DNA of 64,000 bases from Halorientalis sp. LT38 (GCF_037031225.1 NZ_JAYEZN010000001.1:3038001-3102000), one strand, 5' to 3'. Positions 24,020-32,325 are shown, counted from the first letter of the stretch. Numbers and translations: made by a program. Notes: generated from the letters alone by a model not told the origin.

Positions 24020-24478
24020 ATGGCAGACGAGGATCCTACGGACGAGTCAGAGAGCGAGAGCGAAGCGGCAGAGAGCGAGGGGGAGGAAAAATCCTTCCGC
24101 GAGCGAGTCGAGGAGATCCGCCAGCAGCGCGCGGAAGAGGGCGAGGGCGAAGAGGGCGAGGGCATGAGCCGCGAGGAACGCCTCGAAGAGATGATGGGCG
24201 GCGGTGGCGGCCCCGGCGGCATGGGCGGCGGTGGCGGCAACCCCTTCGCGCAGATGATGGGCGGCATGATGGGCGGCGGTGGCGGCCCCGGCGGCATGGG
24301 CGGCGGTATGGGTCCGGGCGGCCCCGGCGGTATGGGCCCCGGCGGTCCCGGCGGCGAGGGTCGCGGCCAGGAAGGCAGCGACAACGAGGAGCTGACGCGC
24401 GAGGTCCGCAAGCTCCGTGACGAGGTCCACGACGTCCGGCGGACGCTCGACCGGATCGCCGACGCGCTCGAAGACTGA
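24020..24478 (+). CDS. Gly/Met-rich low-complexity protein with terminal coiled coils
   Basis: A 152-residue protein with three parts: an acidic Ser/Glu N-terminus followed by a charged helix (KSFRERVEEIRQQRAEE), a Gly/Met/Pro core at about 58-113 (repeats of GGGGGPGGMGGG and PGGPGGMG), and a C-terminal coiled coil (ELTREVRKLRDEVHDVRRTL). The core is likely disordered. The two coiled coils could drive oligomerisation. Methionine-glycine cores resemble chaperonin tails and phase-separating proteins, but that is only a resemblance. Codon use and composition of the ends support a real gene. Confidence 0.7.
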   Translation: MADEDPTDESESESEAAESEGEEKSFRERVEEIRQQRAEEGEGEEGEGMSREERLEEMMGGGGGPGGMGGGGGNPFAQMMGGMMGGGGGPGGMGGGMGPGGPGGMGPGGPGGEGRGQEGSDNEELTREVRKLRDEVHDVRRTLDRIADALED

Positions 24479-24520
24479 GGTCGCGGCTTCTTCCGTTTTT
24501 CCCACCGGCCAGCGACCGCC

Positions 24521-25600
24521 TCAGGCGCGCGGAATCGTGAGCCGGACCCGGCTCCCGTCCGGTCCGGTCTCGATGTCGAGTTCGCCGTCGGATCGCTCGA
24601 CCACCCAGTCGACCAGCCAGAGTCCGAGGCCGTTGCTGTGTTCCAGCGCCGACTCGTGGGGGAGGTCGCGCACCTCCAGTTCGTGGTCCGGGATGCCCGG
24701 GCCGTCGTCGCTGACGGCGACGCTGACACAGTCGTCGCCGGCCGTGACCGAGACGTCGACCGTCGGATCCGTCCCGTCGTTGTGGACGACGGCGTTCTCG
24801 ACGAGGTTCTCGACGGCGACGTCGAACATCGTGGCGACGGAGACCGGCGCTTCCGCGGGCGACTCGACGCTGATCGCGGCGTCGGGGTAGCGGTCGAACT
24901 GGTCGTCGGTCACCCGCTCGACCACGGCGACCGCGTCGAGGACGGTTCGATCGTCGGACCGCAGGACGGCCTCCATCTGTCGGGCCTGTTCGGCCAGTTC
25001 GACGATCCGATCGACGTGGTGGTGGATGACGGCGGCTTCCTCGGGGTCGGCGTTCTCGAGCAGTTCCGCTTGTCCCTCGAGCACGGTGGCGTGGTTCCGG
25101 AGGTCGTGGCGGAGGACGCGGTTGATGACGGACAGGCCGGCGGCGAGCTGTTCGCTCTCCTCGCGAGCCCGCTCCGTCCGCTGGCGTTCGAGCCGCCGCT
25201 CGGCGTCGTAGATGCCCAGGAGGCCGCCGTCGAGCAGGCCGCCGGCCGCCCAGCCGACGAAGAGTTCGATCCCGGTTCCGGCCGCGATCCCCTCGACGGC
25301 GTTCAGGTGGCCGTTCAGCGCGCCGCCGGCCCCGAGGGCGACCGCACCGAGGTAGGCCCACGCGGCGACCCGGGTGAGGTGCTGGGCTCGGTCCCGGTCG
25401 GACCGGACCCAGAGCCAGACCGCGATCAGGAGGATGACGACGGTGGCGGGCGCGAGCAGCCAGATCAATCGGGTCGTCTCGGACTGGGTGCTGGTCGCAA
25501 TCAGCACCGCGTTCGCGAGAAGCAGGAGGAGGGAGACGGCGACCAGCGACGCGACTCCGAGCGCGACCTGTCGGCGCCGTCCGGTCTCACCGCCCGTCAT
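24521..25600 (-). CDS. membrane sensor histidine kinase
   Basis: A 359-residue kinase. The N-terminal part has four or five membrane helices (about 10-130). A cytoplasmic helix (ERQRTERAREESEQL) leads to the phosphoacceptor box INRVLRHDLRNHATVL with H165. The ATP domain has an N box (ENLVENAVVHN), G1 (DDGPGIP) and G2 (GLGLWLV). No PAS or receiver domain is attached, and no response regulator is adjacent, so the partner is unknown. The start at 25600 (MTGGETG) follows the RBS-less haloarchaeal norm. Confidence 0.88.
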   Translation of the reverse strand: MTGGETGRRRQVALGVASLVAVSLLLLLANAVLIATSTQSETTRLIWLLAPATVVILLIAVWLWVRSDRDRAQHLTRVAAWAYLGAVALGAGGALNGHLNAVEGIAAGTGIELFVGWAAGGLLDGGLLGIYDAERRLERQRTERAREESEQLAAGLSVINRVLRHDLRNHATVLEGQAELLENADPEEAAVIHHHVDRIVELAEQARQMEAVLRSDDRTVLDAVAVVERVTDDQFDRYPDAAISVESPAEAPVSVATMFDVAVENLVENAVVHNDGTDPTVDVSVTAGDDCVSVAVSDDGPGIPDHELEVRDLPHESALEHSNGLGLWLVDWVVERSDGELDIETGPDGSRVRLTIPRA

Positions 25601-25678
25601 AGTTTCACGATACCCGCGACTCGTGGGGTCGAGACGTCCCATCCTTAAGAACCTGATACGCGTGACGAACCTCGAACT

Positions 25679-26785
25679 CTAGGCGAGCATCTCGTAGACC
25701 TCGCCCAGTTTCTCGACCGCGTGGTCGACGCTCATCGCGTCGCGGCGGTCGAGACAGTGCTCGCCGAGCGCGTCCCGTTCGTCGAGCGTTCGCTCGATTG
25801 CGGACCGGAACCGCTCGGCATCGCCCGGCGGTGCGCGGTAGCCGGTTTCGCCGGTGCGGACGGTGTCGGAGAGCGCGCCGGCGTCGACGGCGGCGACGGG
25901 CGTCCCGCAGGCGTTGGCCTCCAGCGCCACCAGACCCTGGGTCTCCACGGGACTGGGGAACGCGAACACGTCGAGCGCGCTGTAGAAGGCGGGGAGTTCT
26001 TCGCGGTCGAGGAACCCGAGGAATCGTGCGTCGACGTCCGCGTCGGCCGCGAGTCGCTCCAGTCGCTCCCGCGCGGGGCCGTCGCCGCCGAAGACGACCG
26101 TCACGTCCATGCCGTCGGTCGCCTCGACGATCAACTCGAGTTCCTTCTCGAAGCCGTGGCGGCCGGTGTACCCGACGAGGGGCTTCCCGGTGTCCAGATC
26201 GTACTTCGCCAGGAAGTCGGCGGTGTCGACCGGCTGGAACCGCTCGACGTCGACGCCGTTGGGCACGACCTCGATCGCGGTCCGGACGCCGATCTCGCGG
26301 AGGTGGTGCCGGGCGGGTTCGCTCGGCACGATCACCATCTCCGCGCGGTTCAGGTACCACTTCTCGTAGGCCCGGGCGGTCCGCTCGACCGGCGGGCGGA
26401 GCCACCCCTCGGCGATGTAGTCGGCGTACTCCGCGGCCGGGGTGTGGTAGGAGGCGACCAGGGGGACGCCGTGGCCCCGGGCGAACCGGAGCGCGCTCAG
26501 GCCGAGCAGGAACGGGGTGTGCGTGTGGACGAGGTCGGGGTCCGCCGCGCCGATGGCGTCCGGGACGCTCGGAACCGCGGCGTGGAACCCGTCGTAGAAA
26601 GGGAAGGCGACGCTGCGAACGGGGTGTTCGTCGGCCGACGGGTCGTAGCCGTCGGCGTCCGGGTAGGTGACGAGCATCCGGCCGCCGCGGGCCTCCCAGC
26701 GCTGGCGCCAGGTCTGGACCGTGTAGGTCACGCCGTTGACCGTCGGCAGATACGTATCGGTGAAGACCGCGACGGTCGGATCCAT
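25679..26785 (-). CDS. GT4 family glycosyltransferase
   Basis: A 368-residue GT-B retaining glycosyltransferase. The N-terminal domain begins VAVFTDTYLPTVNGVTYTV, typical of GT4 enzymes that make glycolipids or phosphatidylinositol mannosides. The C-terminal donor-binding domain has VVFGGDGPARERL and the E-x7-E-like motif PVETQGLVALEANACGTPV. It is probably involved in glycolipid or exopolysaccharide synthesis with the GT4 gene just upstream. The start at 26785 is the ATG that opens the conserved fold; an in-frame ATG at 26827 would overlap the upstream gene. Confidence 0.88.
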   Translation of the reverse strand: MDPTVAVFTDTYLPTVNGVTYTVQTWRQRWEARGGRMLVTYPDADGYDPSADEHPVRSVAFPFYDGFHAAVPSVPDAIGAADPDLVHTHTPFLLGLSALRFARGHGVPLVASYHTPAAEYADYIAEGWLRPPVERTARAYEKWYLNRAEMVIVPSEPARHHLREIGVRTAIEVVPNGVDVERFQPVDTADFLAKYDLDTGKPLVGYTGRHGFEKELELIVEATDGMDVTVVFGGDGPARERLERLAADADVDARFLGFLDREELPAFYSALDVFAFPSPVETQGLVALEANACGTPVAAVDAGALSDTVRTGETGYRAPPGDAERFRSAIERTLDERDALGEHCLDRRDAMSVDHAVEKLGEVYEMLA

Positions 26786-26810
26786 CGCCCGACCGTTCGA
26801 CGACCTGTCG

Positions 26811-27872
26811 TTAATACGTTGTGTCATCGACGAGATCCTGATAGATAGCCGTCAGTTCTTCGCCGACCCGCTCGAGCGAGTGTTCCGCGGCCGTCTCCCG
26901 GGCGTTCTCCCCGAGCCGCTCGCGCAGGTCGGGGTTCGCGGCCAGTCGATCCAGGGCCTCGCGGAACTCCGCCCGCGTCTCGCACTTCAGGCAGTCCTCG
27001 CCGTCGGTGTAGAACTCCTCGAAGACCGGGATGTCCCGCAGGACGACCGCCTTCCCGCAGGCCATCGCCTCCAGCACGGCGATGCCCTGATTTTCCGCCT
27101 TCGTGGGAAACAGGTAGACGTCGCCGGCGCCGAACGCGCCGCGCTTGTCGTCGACCCAGCCGGTGAAGGTCACGTTCTCGGGGGGATCGCTCGTCCACTC
27201 CCGGACGGTCGCGGAGGCCTGGGGTCCGGAGTCGTAGGGGCCGAACCACGCGAAGTCGTAGTCGGTCTCCTGGGCCAGCCGACAGAAGGTCGTCAGGCCC
27301 TTGCGCTCGAAGACGTTGCCGACCGCGAACACGACCATCCCCTCGAGGTCGAAGCGCTCGCGGAACGGCTCGCGCAGGTCCTCGAACCCCGCCAGCGAGT
27401 CGACGTCGACGCCGTTACTGATCGGTCGGATCGGGGCGTCGACGGGGTAGGACTCGATGGTCCGCTTCGTGTACTCGCTGGGGCAGAGCACGAGGTCGGC
27501 CTGCGAGTAGAACCACCGGAGGTAGCGGCGGAGCGGCTTCGCGAGGTAGGTCGACCCGCGGAAACTCTCGGCGAAGTCCTCGCTGGTGACGTGGGAGTGC
27601 AGCACCAGCGGGACGTCGTTGCGACGGGCGTACCGGGCGACTGCGACGGTCCCGGGGCCGATCATGTTGCAGTGGGCGAGGTCGAAGTCGGCGACGGGGC
27701 CGTCGCCGGTCAGGGCGCGCTCGACGCCGCGCACGGGGTCGCCGCCCGACCACGGTGAGGTGAGGACCTCCACGTCGGTCTCGGCGAGGGCGGCCCGTTG
27801 CTGGTCGACGGCGGTGCCGATGCCGCTCCGGTCGAGGTGAGCGGCCAGTTCCAGGTAGTTGAGCGCGCGCAC
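26811..27872 (-). CDS. GT4 family glycosyltransferase
   Basis: A 353-residue GT-B glycosyltransferase, paralogous in fold to its downstream neighbour. It begins MRALNYLELAAHLDRSGIGT, has PLVLHSHVTSEDF and YTKRTIESYP in the acceptor domain, and KAENQGIAVLEAMACGKAVV (E-x7-E) in the donor domain. The pair, 25 bp apart, looks like an operon that adds two sugars in sequence. Donor and acceptor are not readable from the sequence. The promoter is probably in the 131-bp gap toward the divergent Rnp4 gene. Confidence 0.88.
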   Translation of the reverse strand: MRALNYLELAAHLDRSGIGTAVDQQRAALAETDVEVLTSPWSGGDPVRGVERALTGDGPVADFDLAHCNMIGPGTVAVARYARRNDVPLVLHSHVTSEDFAESFRGSTYLAKPLRRYLRWFYSQADLVLCPSEYTKRTIESYPVDAPIRPISNGVDVDSLAGFEDLREPFRERFDLEGMVVFAVGNVFERKGLTTFCRLAQETDYDFAWFGPYDSGPQASATVREWTSDPPENVTFTGWVDDKRGAFGAGDVYLFPTKAENQGIAVLEAMACGKAVVLRDIPVFEEFYTDGEDCLKCETRAEFREALDRLAANPDLRERLGENARETAAEHSLERVGEELTAIYQDLVDDTTY

Positions 27873-27970
27873 GGTCGGGCCGACACGTGGCCGGAAAAAA
27901 ACCCTACCGAAAGGCTCGGCGGACGCGACGACTCGCGGGCGGCACCCCGACGCCGCCGACGCCGAGCGGA

Positions 27971-27980
27971 ACCTATACCG
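27971..27980 (+). promoter_or_regulatory. TATA element of the rnp4 gene
   Basis: ACCTATACCG has its centre about 29 bp upstream of the rnp4 ATG at 28004, so the transcript would be leaderless, as is common in haloarchaea. Confidence 0.5.
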
Positions 27981-28003
27981 GCCTCGCCCGATCAGTGTCA
28001 GTC

Positions 28004-28288
28004 ATGCCCGGCGAGGAACAGCTGGCCGCCGAGCGGGTCGACCGCCTGCAGGAACTGGCGAAGGCCGCGACGGCGGCGGGGGAGACCGAACGGGCTCGCG
28101 CGTACGTCCGCCGCGCCCGACGGGTGGCGGAGCGCAACCGGCTGTCGCTGCCCCACCGCTTCAAGCGCTTTACCTGCGACCGCTGTGACGCCTACCTCCG
28201 ACCCGGTGTGAACGCTCGGGTACGGACCCGCGACGGCCACGTCGTCGTCGCCTGCGACTGCGGTGCCCACGCGCGGTATCCGTACTGA
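28004..28288 (+). CDS. rnp4: RNase P protein component 4 (Rpr2/Rpp21)
   Basis: A 94-residue archaeal RNase P subunit that binds the specificity domain of the RNase P RNA and helps 5' processing of pre-tRNAs. An N-terminal helical pair (LAAERVDRLQELAKAA, then ARAYVRRARRVAERNRL) leads to a zinc ribbon with CDRCDAYLRPG and CDCG. The conserved KRFTCDRCDAYL block is diagnostic. The start at 28004 fits a leaderless transcript. It is followed by YhbY and MscS genes on the same strand. Confidence 0.93.
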   Translation: MPGEEQLAAERVDRLQELAKAATAAGETERARAYVRRARRVAERNRLSLPHRFKRFTCDRCDAYLRPGVNARVRTRDGHVVVACDCGAHARYPY

Positions 28289-28388
28289 CCCCGCGTCGGG
28301 GACCGCCCACCGGCCGCGAGTGCGGACGGCTGGCACACCGACCGTCGGGGAGAGGCTTTAAGAACGATTGCCCTCTAGCAGTGACGAC

Positions 28389-28637
28389 ATGACCGATCAG
28401 GAGAAACGCCGGCGGATGCACGACCTGGACGTTACGGTGTGGGTCGGGAAACACGGGATCGAGTCCGTCGTCGAGGAGCTGTCGGACCAGCTCGACGAGC
28501 GCGATCTGGTGAAAGTGAAGTTCCTCCGCGCGGCTCGCGGCGGGACCACGACCGAGGACCTCGCCGCGGACCTCGCAGAACAGGTGAGCGGTGACCTCGT
28601 CCGGACGCGGGGCCACACCGCGGTGATCGAGCGATGA
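28389..28637 (+). CDS. YhbY/CRM domain RNA-binding protein
   Basis: An 82-residue CRM-domain protein: DVTVWVGKHGIESVVEELSD and LVKVKFLR are its core blocks (the usual GxxG is read VGKHG). CRM proteins bind structured RNA and pre-ribosomal particles; archaeal forms often sit near RNase P genes. A TATA-like TTTAAG at 28357-28362 lies about 30 bp upstream of the ATG, so it has its own promoter. Its stop overlaps the MscS start by 4 bp. Confidence 0.9.
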   Translation: MTDQEKRRRMHDLDVTVWVGKHGIESVVEELSDQLDERDLVKVKFLRAARGGTTTEDLAADLAEQVSGDLVRTRGHTAVIER

Positions 28638-29524
28638 TCCCGCTGCAGGCCGCGAACACGTATCTCGCCGAGCGACTGGCCGAGTTCGGCGTCCCCGCGG
28701 CGGGGGCGGTCGGCTCGGCGGTCACCTTCCTGGTCGCCTTCGTCGCCCTCTATCTCCTCGGCCGGCTCTTCTTCGTCCCGGTCGTCGACCGGGTGCTCCG
28801 GCGCCGGGACCTCGACGAACACGCGCGCCGACCGCTCGTGAAGCTCACGCGGATCGTGACCGGCTTCACGGCAGTCGCGGTCGCCTTCACCTTCGCCGGG
28901 TTCGGGAACATCCTCACGGCCATCGCGACCATCGGCGCGGCGGCGACGCTGGCCATCGGGTTCGCGATGCAGGACGTGCTCTCGAACTTCGTCGCCGGCA
29001 TCTTCATCTACACGGACAAGCCGTTCCGCATCGGCGACTGGATCGAGTGGGACGGCTATTCGGGCGTCGTCGAGGACATCTCGATGCGCGTCACGCGCGT
29101 CCGCACGTTCGACAACGAACTGCTGACGGTCCCCAACTCCCAGCTAACCGGCGGCGTCATCAAGAACCCCGTCGCCAAGCAGCAACTGCGCCTGAAGTTC
29201 CTGTTCGGCATCGGCTACGACGACGACATCGACGAGGCCACCGAGATCATCGTCGAGGAGGCCGAGAAGCACGACGGCATCATGGACGATCCGGAACCGT
29301 CCGTCCGGCTGACGGAACTGGGCGATTCCTCGGTCGGCCTGCAGTCGCGCATCTGGATCGACAACCCCAGCCGATCTGACTTCGTGAAGATCCGCGGCGA
29401 GTACGTCGCCGCCGTCAAGGAGCGCTTCGACCAGGCGGACATCAACATCCCCTACCCGAACCGCACCATCGGCGGCGACCTGCAGATCCAGAACGTCGAG
29501 ATGGTCGAACCCGCCGACGACTGA
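28634..29524 (+). CDS. mscS: mechanosensitive ion channel, MscS family
   Basis: A 296-residue small-conductance mechanosensitive channel that releases osmolytes when the membrane is stretched. Membrane helices lie at about 20-45, 70-90 and 95-125; the pore-lining third helix is Ala/Gly rich (ILTAIATIGAAATLAIGFAM). The beta domain follows with DWIEWDGYSGVVEDISMRVT and the conserved VPNSQL motif. A C-terminal cytoplasmic cage domain ends the protein. It is translationally coupled to YhbY by ATGA. Confidence 0.92.
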   Translation: MIPLQAANTYLAERLAEFGVPAAGAVGSAVTFLVAFVALYLLGRLFFVPVVDRVLRRRDLDEHARRPLVKLTRIVTGFTAVAVAFTFAGFGNILTAIATIGAAATLAIGFAMQDVLSNFVAGIFIYTDKPFRIGDWIEWDGYSGVVEDISMRVTRVRTFDNELLTVPNSQLTGGVIKNPVAKQQLRLKFLFGIGYDDDIDEATEIIVEEAEKHDGIMDDPEPSVRLTELGDSSVGLQSRIWIDNPSRSDFVKIRGEYVAAVKERFDQADINIPYPNRTIGGDLQIQNVEMVEPADD

Positions 29525-29527
29525 CGT

Positions 29528-29737
29528 TCACCGGTTCCGATTTCTCCCGTTCGCCTCTTCGAGCCGTTCCAGCAGTCGATCGATCGCGAGGACGGCACCG
29601 CCCGTCAGGAGCATGAACGTCGGAACGGACACGAGCAGCACGATCCAGTGTGGGACTGGCTGTCGCGGTGCCGCCGGCGCGGCGTGCAGTGCGATCCACG
29701 TCGTCGGAACGGGTTGGACTGGCAGGATCCCGGTCAC
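29528..29737 (-). CDS. small single-TM protein downstream of DUF2243
   Basis: A 69-residue protein with one membrane helix (about residues 31-52) and a basic/acidic C-terminal tail (DRLLERLEEANGRNRNR). Its ATG overlaps the stop of the DUF2243 gene by 4 bp, so they are made together. No motif points to a function. The stop is 3 bp from the MscS stop on the other strand. Confidence 0.65.
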   Translation of the reverse strand: MTGILPVQPVPTTWIALHAAPAAPRQPVPHWIVLLVSVPTFMLLTGGAVLAIDRLLERLEEANGRNRNR

Positions 29738-30273
29738 GCCTCGTCACCCGGGTTCCCGTCCCGTGTGGCGGTTCCGGCCCTGTAGACGTAGTAGCCGGCG
29801 GCGACGAGCAGGAGGCTGACGGCGATCCAGTGGGGATTGTACGGGCCGCCCCACGAGAGCGGTTCGCCGCCGGCGGCCACCGGCCAGTGGAGGCCGAGCA
29901 CCGCGTGATCGACGACGGCGTCGAACAGGTCGAACGCACCGAGACCGACGAGCGCGGCCCCGGCGAGCGGACGGACGGCGAGCGGCGCTTCAGTCCGGCG
30001 TTCGGCCCGCCAGAGCAGGCCGGCACCGACGCCCGCGACGAACAGCATCGCGAGCGAGAAGAGACCGTCGGCGCGGACGTTCGTTCGGAGCCCCGCGACG
30101 GTGTCCATCGGGTAGATCCCGGAGACGAGGTGGTGCCACTGGAGGACGTGGTGGAGGACGAGCACGTCGATGAGGCCGCTGAACCCGACGCCGAACACGC
30201 CCGCCGCGAGGAGGGCCCGTCGGGTCACGACCCGCCGCTCCCGATCGGCGTCGCCGTCGGTCGGTCCGACCAT
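29734..30273 (-). CDS. DUF2243 family membrane protein
   Basis: A 179-residue protein with four membrane helices. The histidine-rich loop motif IDVLVLHHVLQWHHLVSG (about residues 39-56) and FDLFDAVVDHAVLGLHW are the family signature. Clustered His in membrane helices suggest metal or heme binding, but no activity is known to me. Family members are often near cytochrome oxidase assembly genes; no such gene is beside it here. It heads a two-gene unit. Confidence 0.82.
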   Translation of the reverse strand: MVGPTDGDADRERRVVTRRALLAAGVFGVGFSGLIDVLVLHHVLQWHHLVSGIYPMDTVAGLRTNVRADGLFSLAMLFVAGVGAGLLWRAERRTEAPLAVRPLAGAALVGLGAFDLFDAVVDHAVLGLHWPVAAGGEPLSWGGPYNPHWIAVSLLLVAAGYYVYRAGTATRDGNPGDEA

Positions 30274-30407
30274 CGCGTCCCCGTTTCCACCGCGACACTG
30301 AAAGCCGCAGTTGGTGCCACAGGTGAATTAGCCGGTCGCGGAGTGGTCGGCGGGTTGACCTGTCCGAAACACGATCCCGACCTCGACTCCAGTCTCTCCG
30401 GCCGATG

Positions 30408-30770
30408 TTACTGGTACTCGCTCACGCAGAACCCGTTCCCCTCTGGATCCTCCATGACCGTCCAGGTCGCGGTGTGGGTCTCGTAGGCTTCGGTCTTCGT
30501 CTCCCGCACGGCGGCGCCGAGGTCCCGAAGGCGCTCGACGGTCGCCTCTCGGTCGCCGGTCGAGAGGTCCAGGTGGATCGGCAGGTCCCGTTCGGTGCCC
30601 TTCGGCAGCTCCTTGAACAGCAGGCTCGGCCCTTCGCCGGGGCGGTCGACGATCGCCGGATCGAGCGTGGACGGCAGTTCACGGCGCTCGCCGCCGAGTG
30701 CCGCCGCCCAGAACTCGGCCAGTTCGTCCGGGTCGCGACAAGCGAAGGTAATAAATTCTAACTCTGGCAT
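30408..30770 (-). CDS. VOC (glyoxalase/bleomycin resistance) family protein
   Basis: A 120-residue vicinal-oxygen-chelate protein with two beta-alpha-beta-beta-beta modules: it begins MPELEFITFACRDPDELAEFW and ends MEDPEGNGFCVSEYQ. Potential metal or ligand positions are Asp/His in PIHLDL and the final Glu (CVSEY). It may be a small dioxygenase, isomerase or binding protein; the substrate cannot be told. Confidence 0.8.
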   Translation of the reverse strand: MPELEFITFACRDPDELAEFWAAALGGERRELPSTLDPAIVDRPGEGPSLLFKELPKGTERDLPIHLDLSTGDREATVERLRDLGAAVRETKTEAYETHTATWTVMEDPEGNGFCVSEYQ

Positions 30771-30877
30771 GCGTCACAGGAACTGGATGGCGGGAATGTG
30801 TCACTGGTGACGACGGAAAGTACTGCCACGGTCTATGGCAGGCTTGATTGCTGTTCTGCGGTCACTTTTGCCAGCAT

Positions 30878-31038
30878 CCGCGGCGCTTCGCGCCGCGGTT
30901 CAACGCGAGCGCCTCCGGCGCTCGCGCCTTTTTCGCCACCGGAAGACTCACTCCGTTCGTCTTCCGAGCACCCGTTCGCCTTCGGCTCACGGGAACCACG
31001 TTTTTCGAGGAGTGGTTGCGCGCCGCTGGCGCGCAACC
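30878..31038. repeat. array of hairpins on the 3' side of the SRP RNA gene
   Basis: Five inverted repeats follow one another: 30878-30898 (9-bp arms, loop TTC), 30904-30926 (10-bp arms, loop TCC), 30940-30966 (8-bp arms CGGAAGAC/GTCTTCCG), 30972-30992 (imperfect, loop TTC) and 31014-31038 (11-bp arms, loop GCT). All arms are perfect except the fourth. Short T-runs (30929-30933 and 31001-31005) separate some. Three-base loops are shared with hairpins found after tRNA-Arg. No gene lies between 30771 and 31067. Confidence 0.7.
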
Positions 31039-31046
31039 CGACGATG

Positions 31047-31052
31047 AAAAAG
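31047..31052 (-). terminator. T-run terminator of the SRP RNA
   Basis: On the reverse strand a run of T (CCTTTTTC) occurs about 16 bp beyond the predicted SRP RNA 3' end, fitting an archaeal oligo-T terminator. Confidence 0.5.
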
Positions 31053-31067
31053 GTGGGATGAATGGAA

Positions 31068-31376
31068 TGGACCTCGGGATTGCCCGGCGTTCGGACGCGG
31101 GTAATCCCGCGTGCCTCCTCCACCCCGCGACCCTACGAGCGACGGGTGTTCGGGGATTCGCTGCTCGCTTCCGCGCCTGACGGGGTGTCCCCGACTAACC
31201 GCACCGGATCGCCCCTGCAGGCGAGCCAGTGGGGACCGCCGCCCCCGCAGGACGAGGCTTCGACGTTGGCTTGCGGGGCCCGCGTCCGTCTGACTGGACG
31301 CCCCCGAGCTTCGGTCCCCGCTAAAGACCATATCGCGGGTGGAGAGCAGGGCCTAACTGCCCGACCTAGTCCAGCC
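31068..31376 (-). ncRNA. signal recognition particle RNA (7S RNA)
   Basis: The reverse strand reads as an archaeal SRP RNA of about 308 nt, the scaffold of the particle that targets nascent membrane and secreted proteins. Helix 8, the SRP54 site, is at 31161-31183 and reads GGCGCGGAAGCGAGCAGC, with the GGAA tetraloop and the AGCAG asymmetric loop. The 5' (GGCTGGAC near 31369-31376) and 3' (GTCCA near 31068-31072) ends can pair to close helix 1. The GGGCAGTTAGGCCC block near the 5' end fits the Alu domain. The ends are accurate to a few bases only. Confidence 0.9.
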
Positions 31377-31391
31377 TTACCTACCCCCGAC

Positions 31392-31412
31392 CTCCATAAG
31401 GGCCTTTCGGAT
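31392..31412 (-). promoter_or_regulatory. SRP RNA promoter (BRE and TATA-like element)
   Basis: Reverse strand: CGAAAGG then CCTTATGGAGG. The AT-rich core lies about 22-27 bp before the predicted RNA 5' end, and a purine-rich BRE-like CGAAA precedes it. Confidence 0.5.
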
Positions 31413-31461
31413 GCGTCCCCGTCGCCCGGTTTCGGCCGCGACCTGTCGACGCGACCGACGA

Positions 31462-31857
31462 TTACAGCAACCCGAGCGCGCGGGCGAACCATGCCGATCC
31501 GAGCGGCACCAGCGGGCTCACCGCAGCCACGACCCAGCGATGGAGGGTGTCGATCTCGACGACGTCGACGCGGACGGTCAGCGCCCAGGCGATGGCGACG
31601 GCGGCGATGGCGACGCCGAGTACGAGCGCGACGCCGGCGCTCAGCGCGGGGTCGGATCGGCCCTCCCGGCCCGCGGCCAGGGCGATGAGTGCCACGAGCG
31701 CGAACAGGCCGGCGACGAGGGGGTTGATCGCACCGGAACCGTAGTAGAGGGCGACGCCGCTCGCGTCCTCGAGGAGGAGATAGGGCGCGGCCAGGGCGAG
31801 GAGGACGGCGAGACAGCCGACGATCCCGACGAGCGGGGCGATCCGCAGGTCGTCCAT
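31462..31857 (-). CDS. four-TM membrane protein
   Basis: A 131-residue membrane protein starting MDDLRIAPLVGIVGCLAVLL, with four helices at about residues 6-26, 43-63, 72-95 and 107-128. The longer frame up to 32127 is an antisense shadow of the DUF5798 gene. I recall a DUF7548-like family but cannot confirm it. It is divergent from DUF5798 with 117 bp between, and its stop is about 85 bp from the SRP RNA 5' end. Confidence 0.7.
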   Translation of the reverse strand: MDDLRIAPLVGIVGCLAVLLALAAPYLLLEDASGVALYYGSGAINPLVAGLFALVALIALAAGREGRSDPALSAGVALVLGVAIAAVAIAWALTVRVDVVEIDTLHRWVVAAVSPLVPLGSAWFARALGLL

Positions 31858-31974
31858 ATCACCGTCTGGTCGGCGCCGCAACTTAACCGCGGCGTTGTCC
31901 GCCGCCCGGTCGGCCAGGTGGCCGCCGCCGAGAGCAGTCGAAACGGCCACAAGCGTGGACCCGGTACGACCACC

Positions 31975-32325
31975 ATGGTCGGACTCGGTGACACGAAAAA
32001 GAAGATCGAGAAGATGATTTCGGCGGCCGAAGACCTCTACGAGAAGATGAACCAGCTCCGGGCCCAGATCGAGGAGCTCCGGGAGACGGTCGAGCACACG
32101 AGCGAGACCGTCGACGCGATGGAACACGACATCGCCGAGCAGCAGGTCCTGCTCGAACGGCTCGCCGAGGAGCAGGGGATCGACGTCGACGAAGTGCTGG
32201 CCGCGGCGGCGATCGAGGACGCGACGCCCGGGGCCGCCGAGGACGGGGGGGCCGACGGCGCGACCGATACCGGCGCCGAGGCGACGGACGCCGCGGGCGG
32301 CAGCGCCGCAGAGCCCGAAGACTGA
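31975..32325 (+). CDS. DUF5798 coiled-coil protein
   Basis: A 116-residue acidic protein. Residues 5-75 are a long coiled coil (KKKIEKMISAAEDLYEKMNQ, then IEELRETVEHTSETVDAMEHD), and the last 40 are an Ala/Gly/Asp/Thr tail without structure. I recall DUF5798 for this haloarchaeal family. No enzyme motif is present, so a structural or oligomerising role is likely but unproven. Confidence 0.8.
   Translation: MVGLGDTKKKIEKMISAAEDLYEKMNQLRAQIEELRETVEHTSETVDAMEHDIAEQQVLLERLAEEQGIDVDEVLAAAAIEDATPGAAEDGGADGATDTGAEATDAAGGSAAEPED

Noticed and set aside
30878-31038. CRISPR array
   Set aside because: The hairpins differ in sequence and spacing; there are no identical repeats and no cas genes.
30833-31331. 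Several 60-110 codon frames over the hairpin array and SRP RNA
   Set aside because: They run through RNA structure on both strands and have no halophilic bias; the SRP RNA explains the sequence.
31161-31376. RNase P RNA as an alternative for the structured RNA near 31.2 kb
   Set aside because: The GGAA tetraloop and AGCAG loop of SRP helix 8 and the pairing of the two ends fit SRP RNA; the conserved P4 strands of RNase P RNA are not seen.
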